From: Arion vulgaris
Taxonomy: Eukaryota; Mollusca; Gastropoda; Stylommatophora; Arionidae
NCBI GenBank assembly: GCA_020796225.1
Contig: CM036753.1
Span: 1,922,001-1,986,000 of the forward strand
DNA length: 64,000 nucleotides
Direction of reading: 5' to 3'
Every line of letters starts with the position of its first letter. Positions within the stretch are counted from its first letter, which is position 1. The position numbers and the translations under genes were made by a program. This document shows, piece after piece, positions 1-11,479 of the stretch. The notes under the pieces were generated by a model that had not been told where the DNA came from, searched no databases, and saw only the letters and a program-made list of their open reading frames with translations.

Positions 1-170
1 TAAGTGACTAGTGTAGGTAACATGAACACATGCCCAGCTCTTGTTACTTTGGATGAGCAAAGAATTTTCAGTAACATGTTCAACAATTTAGTATTTTCTT
101 TTTTGGTAACAAATGTAACATTAATTAAATGATTAAAACAATCTATGACACATAGGACAATATAAGCAGC

Positions 171-338
171 CAGACAACACACATGTGTTGTTACATCAAT
201 AACAGCACAGACACACATGTGTTGTTACATCAATAACAGCACAGACAACACATGTGTTGTTACATCAATAACAGCACAGACACACATGTGTTGTTACATC
301 AATAACAGCACAGACACACATGTGTTGTTACATCAATA
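171..338. repeat. Minisatellite, ~34 bp unit x 5
   Basis: Five tandem copies of a ~34 bp unit containing the palindromic core ACACATGTGT followed by TGTTACATCAATAACAG. Copies differ by small indels. Any open frame through it is a by-product of the repeat. Confidence 0.9.
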
Positions 339-422
339 TTGCTGGAATCTGTACCAAAATTTGCATCCTATACTCAATAATTCAATTTTTTTAAAAAGAT
401 ATAGAGAACTTACTTTACTATT

Positions 423-642
423 ACATGTTCTATCTTGTTATCATACATGTTCTATCTTGTTATCATACATGTTCTATCTTGTTATCATACATGTTCTATC
501 TTGTTATCATACATGTTCTATCTTGTTATCATACATGTTCTATCTTGTTATCATACATGTTCTATCTTGTTATCATACATGTTCTATCTTGTTATCATAC
601 ATGTTCTATCTTGTTATCATACATGTTCTATCTTGTTATCAA
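423..642. repeat. Minisatellite, 22 bp unit x 10
   Basis: Ten almost identical 22 bp units beginning ACATGTTCTATCTTG. The unit length is not a multiple of three, so all three plus-strand frames stay open through it and give overlapping spurious reading frames. Confidence 0.95.
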
Positions 643-719
643 ACTTAGCTTTCCATCAATGTGCAACTTATAAACTGATAGATTATTCATTTCTACCATT
701 TAAAGATGGTCTGAAGACT

Positions 720-960
720 TCATTGCATCAGGGTTTAACACATATGGCCTGGCCCTTCGCCAAAGAAACGACATGCCACCTTCTGAGAATATTGCACAAA
801 GCATGAACTGTGTAGCTCTGGCAACAATCCTAGTGATTTCTAGAAAAAAATGCACTCTTGAACAGAACGACTCTGTCCAGATTGGAACCCATGACCTCTG
901 GAACGCAAAGAAACAGCGTTACCACTTAACAAGACTTCCTTCTAGAATTTTGTGTTACCA
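720..960 (-). mobile_element. tRNA-derived SINE (family S6)
   Basis: On the minus strand this reads as a pol III promoter head: a box A-like TTAAGTGGTAACGC followed about 30 nt later by a box B-like GGGTTCCAATC, then an unrelated body. The head is duplicated into the adjoining array at 918-1097. No clear TSD was found. Confidence 0.6.
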
Positions 961-1097
961 CTTAACAAGACTTCCTTCTAGAATTTTGTGTTACCACTTA
1001 ACAAGACTTTCTTCTAGAATTTTGTGTTACCACTTAACAAGACTTCCTTCTAGAATTTTGTGTTACCACTTAACAAGACTTCCTTCTAGAATTTTTT
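918..1097. repeat. Minisatellite, 36 bp unit x 5, grown from a SINE head
   Basis: Five 36 bp units containing TTACCACTTAACAAGAC. In antisense each unit includes the box A-like segment TTAAGTGGTAAC of the adjacent SINE, so the array appears to be an amplification of the SINE 5' head. Confidence 0.9.
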
Positions 1098-1739
1098 AAT
1101 CAGTAGCACATTTGTCCAGAATTAACAAAACAGAAAATTAGTCAGAATTTAAAATGTATAGAAAAAACATCCCAACAAAATGTGCATCTTGTCGGAAGTC
1201 AAGTCTCGATCAGTGTCACCTGCTATTGTCAAAGTTCAGCTTCTGTGATGAACAAATATCACTTAATAATGAAGTTATGATTCACTGTCACACTGAAAGA
1301 GACAGTTATTACTACTATGTATGATTTGGTTGTAGAAATTCCTCAATGAAAAGTACATTGACATAATTCTACTCTTCATAAATAAAAATAGAGTCAAAGC
1401 TGAATAACTTCAATAGCAAGAAGATAACAACAACATATATTAAATGTCTGCTGGTATTAGCTGACAACATTTGTCATGTTCAGAGATTCAAATATAAGCA
1501 ATTCTTTGATGAATAAGTTTGTTTTATACAAAGAAATATATATAAAAATAGGAAGAATTGATGAATGAAAAATTCCCGTAGACTTTGCAGATCAGAGGAT
1601 ACGAAGTGTCTGTCATTTCAAATTTCTAGACTCAAGTATGCAGTAGGTAGGAGGAACAATTTCTATCCTCACTTTGGCTGCGGGAAATGAGAACAACACC
1701 CTTTTTGTGTCTGATTTGATAAGTGAGCACTTTACTTAT
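1098..1739. other. No recognisable feature
   Basis: AT-rich sequence. No exon, repeat or transposon match that I can support. Confidence 0.5.
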
Positions 1740-1883
1740 TGCACTAATCATTCCACAATTTGTTAAATATCTTTACTGCACTAATCATTCCACAATTTGT
1801 TAAATATCTTTACTGCACTAATCATTCCACAATTTGTTAAATATCTTTACTGCACTAATCATTCCACAATTTGTTAAATATCT
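1740..1883. repeat. Minisatellite, 37 bp unit x 4
   Basis: Four near-identical units starting TGCACTAATCATTCCAC. The origin of the unit is not apparent from the flanks. Confidence 0.92.
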
Positions 1884-2240
1884 GAAAATTTAAAATAGTT
1901 GGGAGGGAGGGGCCTTGTTATTCAGAAAGAAAAATGCTTGTCAAATTATTGTACAGGAAGGATGGAGTAGAAATATGATATTTAAAAAAAATTAATATAG
2001 AATAAAATGTCATGTTAGTTTTATTTGAACACATTTGGTATCAAGAACAACTCAAACACTAGCATAGCTGGTATTCTTTGTGCAGTCTTTAGTCTTATGT
2101 AAAACAAGAACCGTTCCACACAAAAATTGTGATAAAGTGCAGCTAAAAGGATTCTAAGCAGATCAATATAGGTTGACAACTCATGCTGTCATCAAGCAGT
2201 TTGCTGTTTGGTTTTTTCCCCCAAACATTTATCATGAGAC

Positions 2241-2540
2241 TTTTTTGTCACAAGAGACAATAGGTTATGCGTCATGTAGTGTGTTTGGTGCTGGGTCACA
2301 TTGCCTATTGTGACCAAATCTAGATTGGCAATTCTTACTATAGTTGCCGTAGGTAAATCTGATTACTGGAGCTGATGTAAAAGATAATCTATCTACCCTC
2401 TCTTTTGCCTTAATATGTGATGGTGTGTCTCTTCTCTTTGAGCCTATTCTCACTCCCAACATTATACTCCAAAGAATACTTGAACATATCAGGGTTTGAA
2501 CCCTTGTCTGGAAAGCAAGAGTTGTTATAATTTTCATCAA
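2241..2540 (-). pseudogene. LINE C-terminal fragment (zinc-finger-like tail)
   Basis: The minus-strand frame contains KRRDTPSHIKAKERVDR and then a degraded Cys/His tail (NCQSRFGHNRQC). A related copy lies at 36560-37110, where the upstream LAKDRQAWR motif typical of RTE-type LINE C-termini is also visible. It is therefore a 5'-truncated LINE remnant and not a host zinc-finger gene. The Cys-x2-Cys pair is partly lost. Confidence 0.6.
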
Positions 2541-2565
2541 AACAAATAAATAATACTTGCAACCA

Positions 2566-3173
2566 GGTCAAATATGCTTGATTCTTGAGTGATCAAATAT
2601 ACATGATTCTCAAGTGATCAAATATACATGATTCTCAAGTGATCAAATATACATGATTCTCAAGTGATCAAATATGCATGATTCTCAAGTGATCAAATAT
2701 ACATGATTCTCAAGTGATCAAATATACATGATTCTCAAGTGATCAAATATGCATGATTCTCAAGTGATCAAATATGCATGATTCTCAAGTGATCAAATAT
2801 ACATGATTCTCAAGTGATCAAATATACATGATTCTCAAGTGATCAAATATGCATGATTCTCAAGTGATCAAATATGCATGATTCTCAAGTGATCAAATAT
2901 GCATGATTCTCAAGTGATCAAATATGCATGATTCTCAAGTGATCAAATATACATGATTCTCAAGTGATCAAATATGCATGATTCTCAAGTGATCAAATAT
3001 GCATGATTCTCAAGTGATCAAATATACATGATTCTCAAGTGATCAAATATACATGATTCTCAAGTGATCAAATATACATGATTCTCAAGTGATCAAATAT
3101 GCATGATTCTCAAGTGATCAAATATACATGATTCTCAAGTGATCAAATATACATGATTCTCAAGTGATCAAAT
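2566..3173. repeat. Minisatellite, 25 bp unit x ~24
   Basis: About 24 tandem 25 bp units (GATCAAATATACATGATTCT then CAAGT). The main variation is an A/G switch (ATACATG or ATGCATG) that recurs irregularly along the array. Confidence 0.95.
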
Positions 3174-4033
3174 ACTAGAGTAACGGTTTACATTTTCGAC
3201 AAACATGGCTCTAGCAAGTATCTGGTGCAAAAAACCACATACCCTGGATTTCCCCCCCTCACTCGCTATGAATTCAGGTGCAGTCATGTCCCCCAGTATG
3301 ATGCCGTTGACTGATTTGTGTGCGAAGGTTTGCTTTCCTTATCACTAGTGCCATTCAGGCCAGCCTAACTCTGACTTAGTGGTACCCTGAAATTGAACTT
3401 TAGGATATGGGGTGGGTACAATTACAGTAACCTCTGGCAGAGCAGCTTCTCCAATAGATGAGGCAAATGCTAGGTCCACCAGCTCATGGACACATCCAGA
3501 TCCCCATCAATACTTGTCAGGAAAGCAAAACCGTAAAAGTAAAAAAAAAAAGCAACTCTCCAATTGTGTACTCGCTCATTCAATACTTCTTTGTCTTCTT
3601 CTGTAAACAGTTTCTCATGTTTAAATGTATAAACAGAGAGATAAGTTGTCCACTTCGAGTCCAGTTTGGTTCACAGTAGAAACTCCATATAAGATATCTG
3701 AGCACAGACATTAACTGCATTATGTGTACATGTTCAATAATAATGAAAAACAACTTAACCAGATACTAGAAGGTCTTACACTAGAATCCATAAAGACATA
3801 GTACATAAAGGATACACAAGACCAGGATGATGTATCAATTGCTCATTGGAAGAACTATAATTTTATCACCAACAACTACTGCATATACCCAATGAGAACT
3901 GATATGAAAAAACTAGATAAGAAGAAATAATTTCAGAGGCACACTAATGACATCATAGAGCTCAGAAATAAACAAAACTAACATTTTCCAACAGAAACTA
4001 AATATTAACACAAGCTATTGATAAAATTCACAT
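3174..4033. other. No recognisable feature
   Basis: Unique-looking sequence with only short frames. I see no splice-bounded exon or known element here. Confidence 0.4.
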
Positions 4034-4196
4034 AAAACCAAGACATGTTTGTTTTCAAACCTCCAGGAATTATGGGAGTTCTAAAAACCAAGACATGTTT
4101 GTTTTCAAACCTCCAGGAATTATGGGAGTTCTAAAAACCAAGACATGTTTGTTTTCAAACCTCCAGGAATTATGGGAGTTCTAAAAACCAAGACCT
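4034..4196. repeat. Tandem repeat, 50 bp unit x 3.3
   Basis: Three full copies plus a start of a fourth, beginning AAACCAAGACATGTTTG. The copies are nearly identical, so the expansion looks recent. Confidence 0.93.
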
Positions 4197-4740
4197 AAAT
4201 ATCAGTAAAAAGACCAGTACTACAAATGACAACTTTCAACGTCTGCTTCCATTCTATTAAATATATAAAGCTATATATAAACTAAGACTTGATATTTTCC
4301 TAAATGAAGTCAGGACTTCAAGCAGTTAAAAACATACATTATATAAGACATCAACAACAATACAAGTAATATCACTCAACAGTTTAAGGTTTGCAAAATT
4401 GAAAATATATCTGGTAGACTTTTGGCAATCAGGTATGCCTATGTTTATATTTACCATGGAAGGTTCTACATGTTGCAGTTTTGGTTTCATATCATAGAAT
4501 AATTCAAATATCATTATTATCACGTAACTTGTCCACAGCAGAACTTTGAAACCAAGTCCTACAAAATTATTTCTCTATTATAAGCCAGATTGGCATGAGT
4601 CAGGTCTGATGGCCTCCTCATACCAATCAAATCTAATACCACGCTACAGTATAACTCCAGATGTGGTACTTTAAAGTAGATTTTTTTTCTGTTAGTAGAA
4701 TCTTACAGTTACCGGTCGGAACACATTTGTGTCATGTTGG

Positions 4741-4905
4741 ATAACATGCATACACTATGGTTTAAATTCAGATGTGCCTGCCCTACATACCGGGAGGGTT
4801 TAACTGTGCCAAAACATACTACATTATCAGCGCAAACCACATAGATCATGAATGGTTAAACTTGGTAGATAAGAACAAATACAAACAACATAAGCCAGAT
4901 GTTCT
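4741..4905 (+). mobile_element. Degenerate SINE S1, 3' half
   Basis: Approximate match to the 3' half of the S1 SINE (full copy at 25554-25811), including a GATGTGCCTGCCCTACA block and the terminal AATGGTTAAACTTGG block. Diverged and 5'-truncated. Confidence 0.45.
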
Positions 4906-5005
4906 GTTTCTATTTGCTGACATGATCATGCCATCTATAACATCCTGGTGATTACACAATTTCATCAGACTCTTTCATGGGTCAGACTCCTCCGTGTCCA
5001 TATAA

Positions 5006-5114
5006 ATGTAAGATCCTCAGTCTAGGGGAAATTGTCAACTGCATATAAGATCCTCAGTCTGGGGAACTTGTCAACTGCATGTAAGATCCTCAGTCTGGGG
5101 AACTTGTCAACTGA
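5006..5114. repeat. Tandem repeat, ~36 bp unit x 3
   Basis: Three copies of a unit starting TAAGATCCTCAGTCTGGGG, the first slightly diverged. Confidence 0.85.
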
Positions 5115-5181
5115 TCTTTATTCAATTTTATAATGATTTCTATAGTTTTCTGAGACAACTGTCAGGAAGGTAGTCTGTCAT

Positions 5182-5405
5182 TAATAATAATAATTCCTCT
5201 AGTACTGTTATACCTGACATAGGGATTGCAAGCAATTTCTCCATACCGCTCTATCTGAGCAACTCGCTCAATCTCTTAGATGGAATTGAGAACTATATTT
5301 CTTGTCTCTCTTTCTCAGCAAAGTAAGTTTCAGGGTCTCACTATGGCATCCTCTTTTTCTTGAACCCTTTGCATCAGACTTCAATGCCTTCTTTGGTAGT
5401 CTGTC
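5182..5405 (-). pseudogene. LINE G 3' fragment (RTE-like family)
   Basis: Antisense copy of the 3' end of the LINE best preserved at 12660-15000: a (TTA)n tail, then codons matching the MEEIERVAQD segment. Truncated and carrying stops. I call this family LINE G; other copies are at 6485, 8640, 15200, 20765 and 35738. Confidence 0.7.
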
Positions 5406-5455
5406 ATTGCTTATGTGATATTAATGTTTCATTGAAATATATATATATATAGCGA

Positions 5456-5461
5456 TTTATT
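5456..5461 (-). promoter_or_regulatory. Candidate polyadenylation signal for FAM219 gene
   Basis: AATAAA on the minus strand, about 105 nt downstream of the FAM219 stop codon. Position fits a short 3' UTR, but the region is AT-rich and the hexamer could be chance. Confidence 0.35.
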
Positions 5462-5566
5462 CTTTAAATGTTTCTATTCAACATAAATAGACAAATAATA
5501 TCAGATGTATACACTCTGACATTCAACCTGGTTTCCATTTTTCTAGCACATCTAAACACTTAGTAA

Positions 5567-5756
5567 TTATTGAATTAAACAGCCAACAGGCAAGGTACAG
5601 CATGCACATCTCTCTTTCAAAGGTCTGGGCGGTATAAGGTCAAGGTCTTCATCGTCTGGTTCAAGGTCAAGGTTGTAGCCATCTTTGATTAGCTGTTCTG
5701 TAATTTCTTTGTGGGCAGCCTTGGGTAAACGTGGTACATCAAACTCATCCTCCTCA
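5567..5756 (-). CDS. FAM219: FAM219-family protein, terminal coding exon
   Basis: The exon encodes 62 residues and a TAA stop (5567-5569). It includes GYNLDLEPDDEDLDLIPP followed by a Cys cluster (CACC) and ends CLIQ. The DDEDLDLIPP motif plus Cys cluster is the hallmark C-terminus of vertebrate FAM219A/B, small proteins whose molecular role is not established. The start is set by a splice acceptor: AG at 5757-5758 after a pyrimidine-rich tract. The first exon base is the third base of a Ser codon, matching the two bases left over by the exon at 12537-12641. The vertebrate SSGYSSAEQ stretch is shortened here. This is the best-supported host coding sequence in the window. Confidence 0.9.
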
Positions 5757-6034
5757 CTAAAAGACATATAGACATTAAAAAATATCATGTACATCTGGTA
5801 CACTTCAACAAATAAATCAAGTATTCAAAGAAATTATTTGTACATATATATCCAACAAGAACTGAGAATAACATAACAACATTGGTTGATGAGAAGAGTA
5901 AAACTGAGGAAAGTTAACTCTTTCCATCCCATGAACCACTAGAGTGTCATATAAATGTGAACCAACCCCAATACCAGCCACTAGAACAAGTTCTTACTTT
6001 TTTTATAATACAACTTCCAAGTATTTATTGTAGA

Positions 6035-6260
6035 TATAAACAGTAAAGTGGGATGAATTAGCATAATGCATAAGCCTTCCTCTATCGACTCAGACCCAAG
6101 AGGGTTGTGGGTTTAATCGCACACTCGACATTCCACACCTGAGGAAAGTAAGTAGCCCTTCTACCTCCTGCACACTAGGGACTAGAAATGTGAAGTGACT
6201 TCATACCCTAAGGTCTGAAAAGGCTACAGGAAATCTGTATTCATTATTATAAACAGTAAA
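6035..6260 (+). mobile_element. tRNA-derived SINE (family S2) with 13 bp TSD
   Basis: A ~200 bp insertion (6048-6247) bounded by perfect 13 bp direct repeats TATAAACAGTAAA at 6035-6047 and 6248-6260. The 5' part has a box A-like TAGCATAATGCATAAG and a box B-like GTGGGTTTAATCGC. It lies in the last FAM219 intron. Confidence 0.85.
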
Positions 6261-6484
6261 ACAAGTGTATGTATAATGTGGATGATACATTTCAATGTGA
6301 TACATACTGCAAGCAGTGTCAACATCAACAACAGTAGAGTGATAACAATGTTTCTGTCATGAAACACATTAGTGGTTAGAACTTAGCAACACTCACTGTA
6401 TGGAAAGAGTGAAGTATTCTGGACATATAAAAAGACAATGGTTTGGAAAAGACAATTGTGGAGGGTGGCATTCTGGTAAACAGG

Positions 6485-6915
6485 AGAATAATAATAATAA
6501 TTCCTCTCATACCGTTATATGTTACATAGGGTCTGCAAGCAATTTCTACATACTGGTCTGTCCTGGGCAACTCACTCAATCTCCTCCATGGAACTGAGAC
6601 CGATATTTCTTGCCTCTCTCAGCAAAGCTTGTGTCAGCATCTCCTTAGGTCAACCTCTCTTTCTTGAACTCTTTGCATTCCACTTCAATGCCTGCTTTGA
6701 TATTCGTTGTTCATTTCTCCTCAAGGTGTGTCCAACATATCTCCATCTTCTCTCTCTCTTATAACAGTTGTCACTAGTGGTTGACCAGACATTTCTCTGA
6801 TTTCATCACTTCTGAATTCATTCCATTTTATATTCATTATTTTTGCAGACATCTATTTTCAAATGCATTCAACTTGCTTTCTATATCTTTAGTCCTTCTC
6901 CAGGCTAAAGAGGAG
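6485..6915 (-). pseudogene. LINE G 3' fragment
   Basis: Minus-strand copy of the LINE G C-terminus. The codons for VTTVIRERRWRYVGHTLRR and SSMEEIE are recognisable, ending in a (TTA)n tail near 6485. Several frameshifts. It abuts the 41 bp array that begins at about 6945. Confidence 0.8.
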
Positions 6916-6944
6916 AATAGGAAGACCAAAATGAAGAAGGTTAA

Positions 6945-7478
6945 AGGATAGATCACTTGAACATTACAGCAACATAGGCAAACATCTGATAGATCACTTG
7001 AACATGACATCAACATAGGCAAACATCTGATAGATCACTTGAACATGACATCAACATAGGCAAACATCTGATGGATCACTTGAACATGACAGCAACATAG
7101 GCAAACATCTGATAGATCACTTGAACATGACATCAACATAGGCAAACATCTGATAGATCACTTGAACATGACATCAACATAGGCAAAAATCTGATAGATC
7201 ACTTGAACATGACATCAACATAGGCAAACATCTGATAGATCACTTGAACATGACAGCAACATAAGCAAACATTGATAGATCACTTGAACATGACATCAAC
7301 ATAGGCAAAATCTGATAGATCACTTGAACATGACATCAACATAGGCAAACATCTGATAGATCACTTGAACATGACAGCAACATAAACAAACATATGATAG
7401 ATCACTTGAACATGACAGCAACATAAACAAACATATGATAGATCACTTGAACATGACAGCAACATAGGCAACCATTGA
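6945..7478. repeat. Minisatellite, 41 bp unit x ~13 (array M1)
   Basis: About thirteen 41 bp units containing GATAGATCACTTGAACATGA. The same unit forms a second array at 10738-11447. Both arrays are followed by homologous sequence, so they belong to one duplicated block. Confidence 0.95.
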
Positions 7479-7489
7479 TGATCAATAGA

Positions 7490-9268
7490 AGACGCCATAA
7501 AACTTGTGAAGATACTTGAATGACACTGCAAACAGACAGTGATTAGTTTCAAATGAAATAAAGTGACATGACAACAGGATGCTTTACCACAGGGTATCTA
7601 GCAAGCGACAACATGTATTACATTACTCTGATAACCACAGAATGGTTAATTAGGTTTCTAGAAAACGAAAGAGAAAAGAATAGGAATAAAATCATTATCA
7701 AAACATGACGCTATAAAACCTGGAAAGGAAAAGAAACAATGGAGATAGTATATTATTTATACGAACAGCTATATAATCATAATTATCTTCAGCTTTTGTC
7801 ACAACTGTATAAGAGTTGTTGTACATGTTGCTTTCTGTTCTTGTCTTGTGCTATTTCTAGATGGTCTGGAGCCAGCATGTTTGCAGGATTGTACCATCAT
7901 AACCATCCGGTTTCTCCGAGCCACGATGTTCTGTTCAGAGAACTATGATGGTATGGTGCTTCACCTGACATGCAAACCCTATTCTTATTCTTTATGGTAG
8001 TCAGGGCACAGAGTTGCTGTCCCAATTCTTTCTATGCTGATATGGTTAAATGAGCTCGCAGTTTCACATTAGTACTTTTGCTGTTTCTCTATGAGCATTA
8101 TATATTACTATCATCATGAAACTCTTCATCAGGTGCGTGCGCTGGAAGAGCCATCATGGATCTTTCTAACAAATCTCAGTCGTTGGTGTTGCATCAGACT
8201 CTAGATGTTAGGCTTACCATGTCTAAGTCAGGCTATCCAAATTTTCTCTCTCTGTCCCTCGTCTCGTCTGCCTCAGATTTTAGTGGTTGGTCACTGAAAA
8301 AGTACTAAGACTTTCTTCAGACATGAGTGCAAAAGTGATGACTGCCTGTTTCTTATATGTGATAAAGCCTCTGGCGATCTTGATCTCATTCAACACCTGC
8401 AACATTAGTCATCTTAGCAGTATATATACGAGAAGTTAAAGCATCATAATTTTCTAATGAACTGAGATTCTCAATTGCAAGAATGATGTAAAGAAACTAC
8501 TGTCATCTGACATGAAGTGCTAAAGAGTTGCTGTCTGTAGATGTGCTTGTAGTAAATCTATGTGTGTCATTATGACTGTTGATACTGAGTCTGAAAGTGG
8601 ACAAGAATAAACATTAAGATCCATAATAATAGTCTTGACCGTTGAAGTTAATAGGGCCTGCAAGTAATTTCCAGGCGTCTATGCCATGGCAATCATCAAT
8701 TATCCTATGGAACTGAGGGAAGAAGGCCATCTAGGAATTCCTCTAGGTGCTCAAGATGACCCCATGAATGAACCTTCATCCCATTAGTACCTGCTTGATA
8801 TTTCTTGATCATTTTCTGAAAGGGTGTAGATATACTTGTCTCTGTAAACGAAGGAGGCAGTGGAGACAATGTGCTTGATTCTCCTTCTGAAAGCACTTGT
8901 AATCATTATTTTCGAACATCTATTTTCAAAAGACATTCAACGGTATTCATATCTGTAAGTCCGTGCAACAACTCAATGGCATATGTTGGTTGATACAACA
9001 TTTGAATTTAAGATAGTAGTGGTACTAGTTTAAATACTATCATAACTTGAGTTCATATGTTATTAGACTAAAAGACGATGTTGGGCCTCCAGATTGTATC
9101 ATACTTTAAATTTCTGGGTGCAATCAAAGTGTCTTCCTAAAAGTACTCTCTGTAACAAAGTGATTCCGTGTGAATCGCATTAAGCCATTAAGTGTCTTCA
9201 TTATATTGTCATGGACTTTACTATGTTAATGATGTTAGATGACAAGTTGTCTAGTTTTTTGATATCTT
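7490..9268. repeat. Decayed copy of a segmental duplication (partner 11446-13435)
   Basis: This segment aligns in order with 11446-13435: SINE S1 tail (7610-7690), an unidentified reading-frame remnant (7765-8060), a LINE C-terminal piece (8100-8400), a decayed FAM219 exon (8500-8590), LINE G C-terminus (8640-8965), and LINE G sequence to about 9268. It carries many more small deletions than its partner. With the 41 bp arrays the repeat units are roughly 6945-9268 and 10738-13435. Confidence 0.8.
8500..8590 (-). pseudogene. Decayed duplicate of FAM219 exon 12537-12641
   Basis: Clear nucleotide match to the intact exon, but about 14 nt shorter with frame-breaking deletions. The acceptor CAG is kept, while the donor GT has been lost (ACAG is followed by TAGTTT). 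It could not be spliced in as functional coding sequence. It lies between the intact exon and the terminal exon in transcription order. Confidence 0.8.
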
Positions 9269-9269
9269 G

Positions 9270-9930
9270 GTGTCAAAGGGAATATTCTGCAATCTCTTCT
9301 GAGTTATATTCTTTCTCATCTATTTGCACCGCCTTTATCGCGGGTTTGATAACAATGTAATCGCGGAGGTGTGATAGAGCACGAAACTCGGACGGAGACA
9401 TGTTAGAATGCCCTAGGCGTTTGGGGTTGAGCAGTCCAATATCGTGTAAAGTATTCTTGATGTAGAGATCAAGAGCGTTGGAGACACCAGGGTTGGGTGT
9501 CCAATCATGTTTCGAGTAGAATATTTAGCGAACATACTCGTGTCATGACATTGGTCAGTGTCAACCTGGTTCAGAAAATGAAATTTCAGCCGTAAGCCAC
9601 GGTGAAAGGGGCACATCTTGAAGAGTAGAGTAGTGGTCAATGGTGGGTGGAGAGGGAAAAAACTTGAGACCCTTACTTAAAACACATCTCTCGCTGTCCG
9701 ATAAGGGAAGGTCTGGAGGAATGCAAACCACCTGTGTGGGGGAGAAGATCGTAGTGGACAATTGGAAGGAGTGGTAGAAGGTACAGGACGAAGAAGGTTA
9801 AGTTTTTGTTGGTGATGGGTGCACATAAATTCATGTAGTTGTCTGTTAAGAACATGGATAATAAAACGAATAAGGGAGTAAAGGAGCATATTGTTAGAAG
9901 TGAGAAGTTAACATCCAGAGTCATTTTTGG
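9270..9930 (-). pseudogene. Penelope-like element, reverse transcriptase N-terminal fragment
   Basis: The minus-strand frames give ERCVLSKGLKFFPSPP, then FHRGLRLKFHF, NPGVSNALDLYIKN, and IVIKPA followed by a one-base shift into DKGGA. This series (LSKGLKF, RKLRLK, VIKPADKGG) is typical of the N-terminal RT region of Penelope-like elements. At least two frameshifts and a premature end make it inactive. It is head-to-head with the GIY-YIG fragment that follows. Confidence 0.75.
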
Positions 9931-9934
9931 GACC

Positions 9935-10310
9935 ATCCAGTGTGGCGTCGGCGCTGCAACACTTGTGCTTATGTAATACAGACCATACGAGTGTCTTTTC
10001 CAAAGCCACGTTCGTTGTTGAAGACAGTTTCACGTGCGAGTCCGTAATATTATCTATGCCATTATCTGCAAGCGGTGCAACAAGGCCTATATTGAAGAAA
10101 CCGGCAGGAGACTCAGTGACCGATTCGCCCAACACTTGCGCGATATCCGCCAATGCTCTGTGACCCTGTAGCTACCCATTTCAATGATACTGGCCATTCA
10201 GGAGCTTGCGATGTCAGGTCACAGCCATCCGATCATGTTCCTCTGATGATCGTAGTCGATTGCTCTGGAGAATCGGTTGATTTCTTTGTATGGTACCTTG
10301 CGACCACGGG
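9935..10310 (+). pseudogene. Penelope-like element, GIY-YIG endonuclease fragment
   Basis: Reads IIYAIICKRCNKAYIEETGR, then RLSDRFAQHLRDIRQC, then VATHFNDTGHS. This is the Cys-x2-Cys plus YIGETGR...RF.EHLRDI pattern of Penelope-type GIY-YIG endonucleases, here with Glu in place of the usual Gly before ETGR. The frame is open for over 100 codons but lacks the RT. It is a 5'-truncated element followed by its own 3' UTR. Confidence 0.85.
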
Positions 10311-10737
10311 GGCTCAACGTATTACATTCTTATGCTTCTTAGTACTTTCTCTTCCCATGCTTTGTAATCTCTATGAGTATATGTTGCATGTATTACATTC
10401 TTATGCTTCTTAGTACTTTCTCTTCCCATGCTTTATAATCTATATGGTATATGTTGCATGTATTCAAGTTATATATTTACTAGATGTTTCATTGTTTCTT
10501 TTCTATTTCTAGTTTTTATGTGTGTTTTTTATGTTACATTTATTTCGTTATTCGTTTTATTCCAGATTTTCCTTAGATACGTTGGTATTTGGTCGTCCAT
10601 TTGTGTTTCATTTAATTTGTCACTCCTGTTTGTTCGTTTGCTTGATAAAGGCCTGTTGGTCGAAACGTTGCTGTTTATCGTCACTGTTTATGTATTTTGT
10701 AAAACTATAGTACTTTGTTTGTCGTGTTTCACTACAA
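10311..10737 (+). mobile_element. Penelope-like element 3' region with hammerhead-like motif
   Basis: Non-coding 3' part of the Penelope element. It contains a ~72 bp tandem duplication (about 10320-10460) and, at 10641-10675, the sequence TTGATAAAGGCC, TGTT, GGTCGAAACG. This resembles a hammerhead ribozyme core (CUGAUGA, stem II, GAAA), which Penelope-like elements are known to carry. The first core strand reads UUGAUAA and is probably inactive. The segment from about 10590 is the same sequence that forms the palindrome at 54695-55015. Confidence 0.7.
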
Positions 10738-11447
10738 ACATCTGATAGATCACTTGAACATGACAGCAACATAGGCAAACATCTGATAGATCACTTGAAC
10801 ATGACAGCAACATAAACAAACATATGATAGATCACTTGAACATGACAGCAACATAGGCAAACATCTGATAGATCACTTGAACATGACATCAACATAGGCA
10901 AACATCTGATAGATCACTTGAACATGACATCAACATAGGCAAACATCTGATAGATCACTTGAACATGACATCAACATAGGCAAACATATGATAGATCACT
11001 TGAACATGACAGCAACATAAACAAACATATGATAGATCACTTGAACATGACAGCAACATAGGCAAACATCTGATAGATCACTTGAACATGACATCAACAT
11101 AGGCAAACATATGATGGATCACTTGAACATGACATCAACATAAACAAACATATGATAGATCACTTGAACATGACATCAACATAGGCAAACATATGATAGA
11201 TCACTTGAACATGACAGCAACATAGGCAAACATCTGATAGATCACTTGAACATGACAGCAACATAGGCAAAAATCTGATAGATCACTTGAACATGACAGC
11301 AACATAAACAAACATATGATAGATCACTTGAACATGACAGCAACATAAACAAACATATGATAGATCACTTGAACATGACAGCAACATAAACAAACATATG
11401 ATAGATCACTTGAACATGACAGCAACATAGGCAAACATCTGATCTAT
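10738..11447. repeat. Minisatellite, 41 bp unit x ~17 (array M1')
   Basis: Second array of the M1 unit, with the same internal variants (TCTGATAG or TATGATAG; ATAGGC or ATAAAC). It directly abuts the 3' end of the Penelope-like element. Confidence 0.95.
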
Positions 11448-11479
11448 GATGATTGAAGTTGTCAAACTGAAATAAATGT

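Noticed and set aside
423..3173. CRISPR-like arrays
   Set aside because: Units are contiguous with no unique spacers, and all other evidence is eukaryotic.
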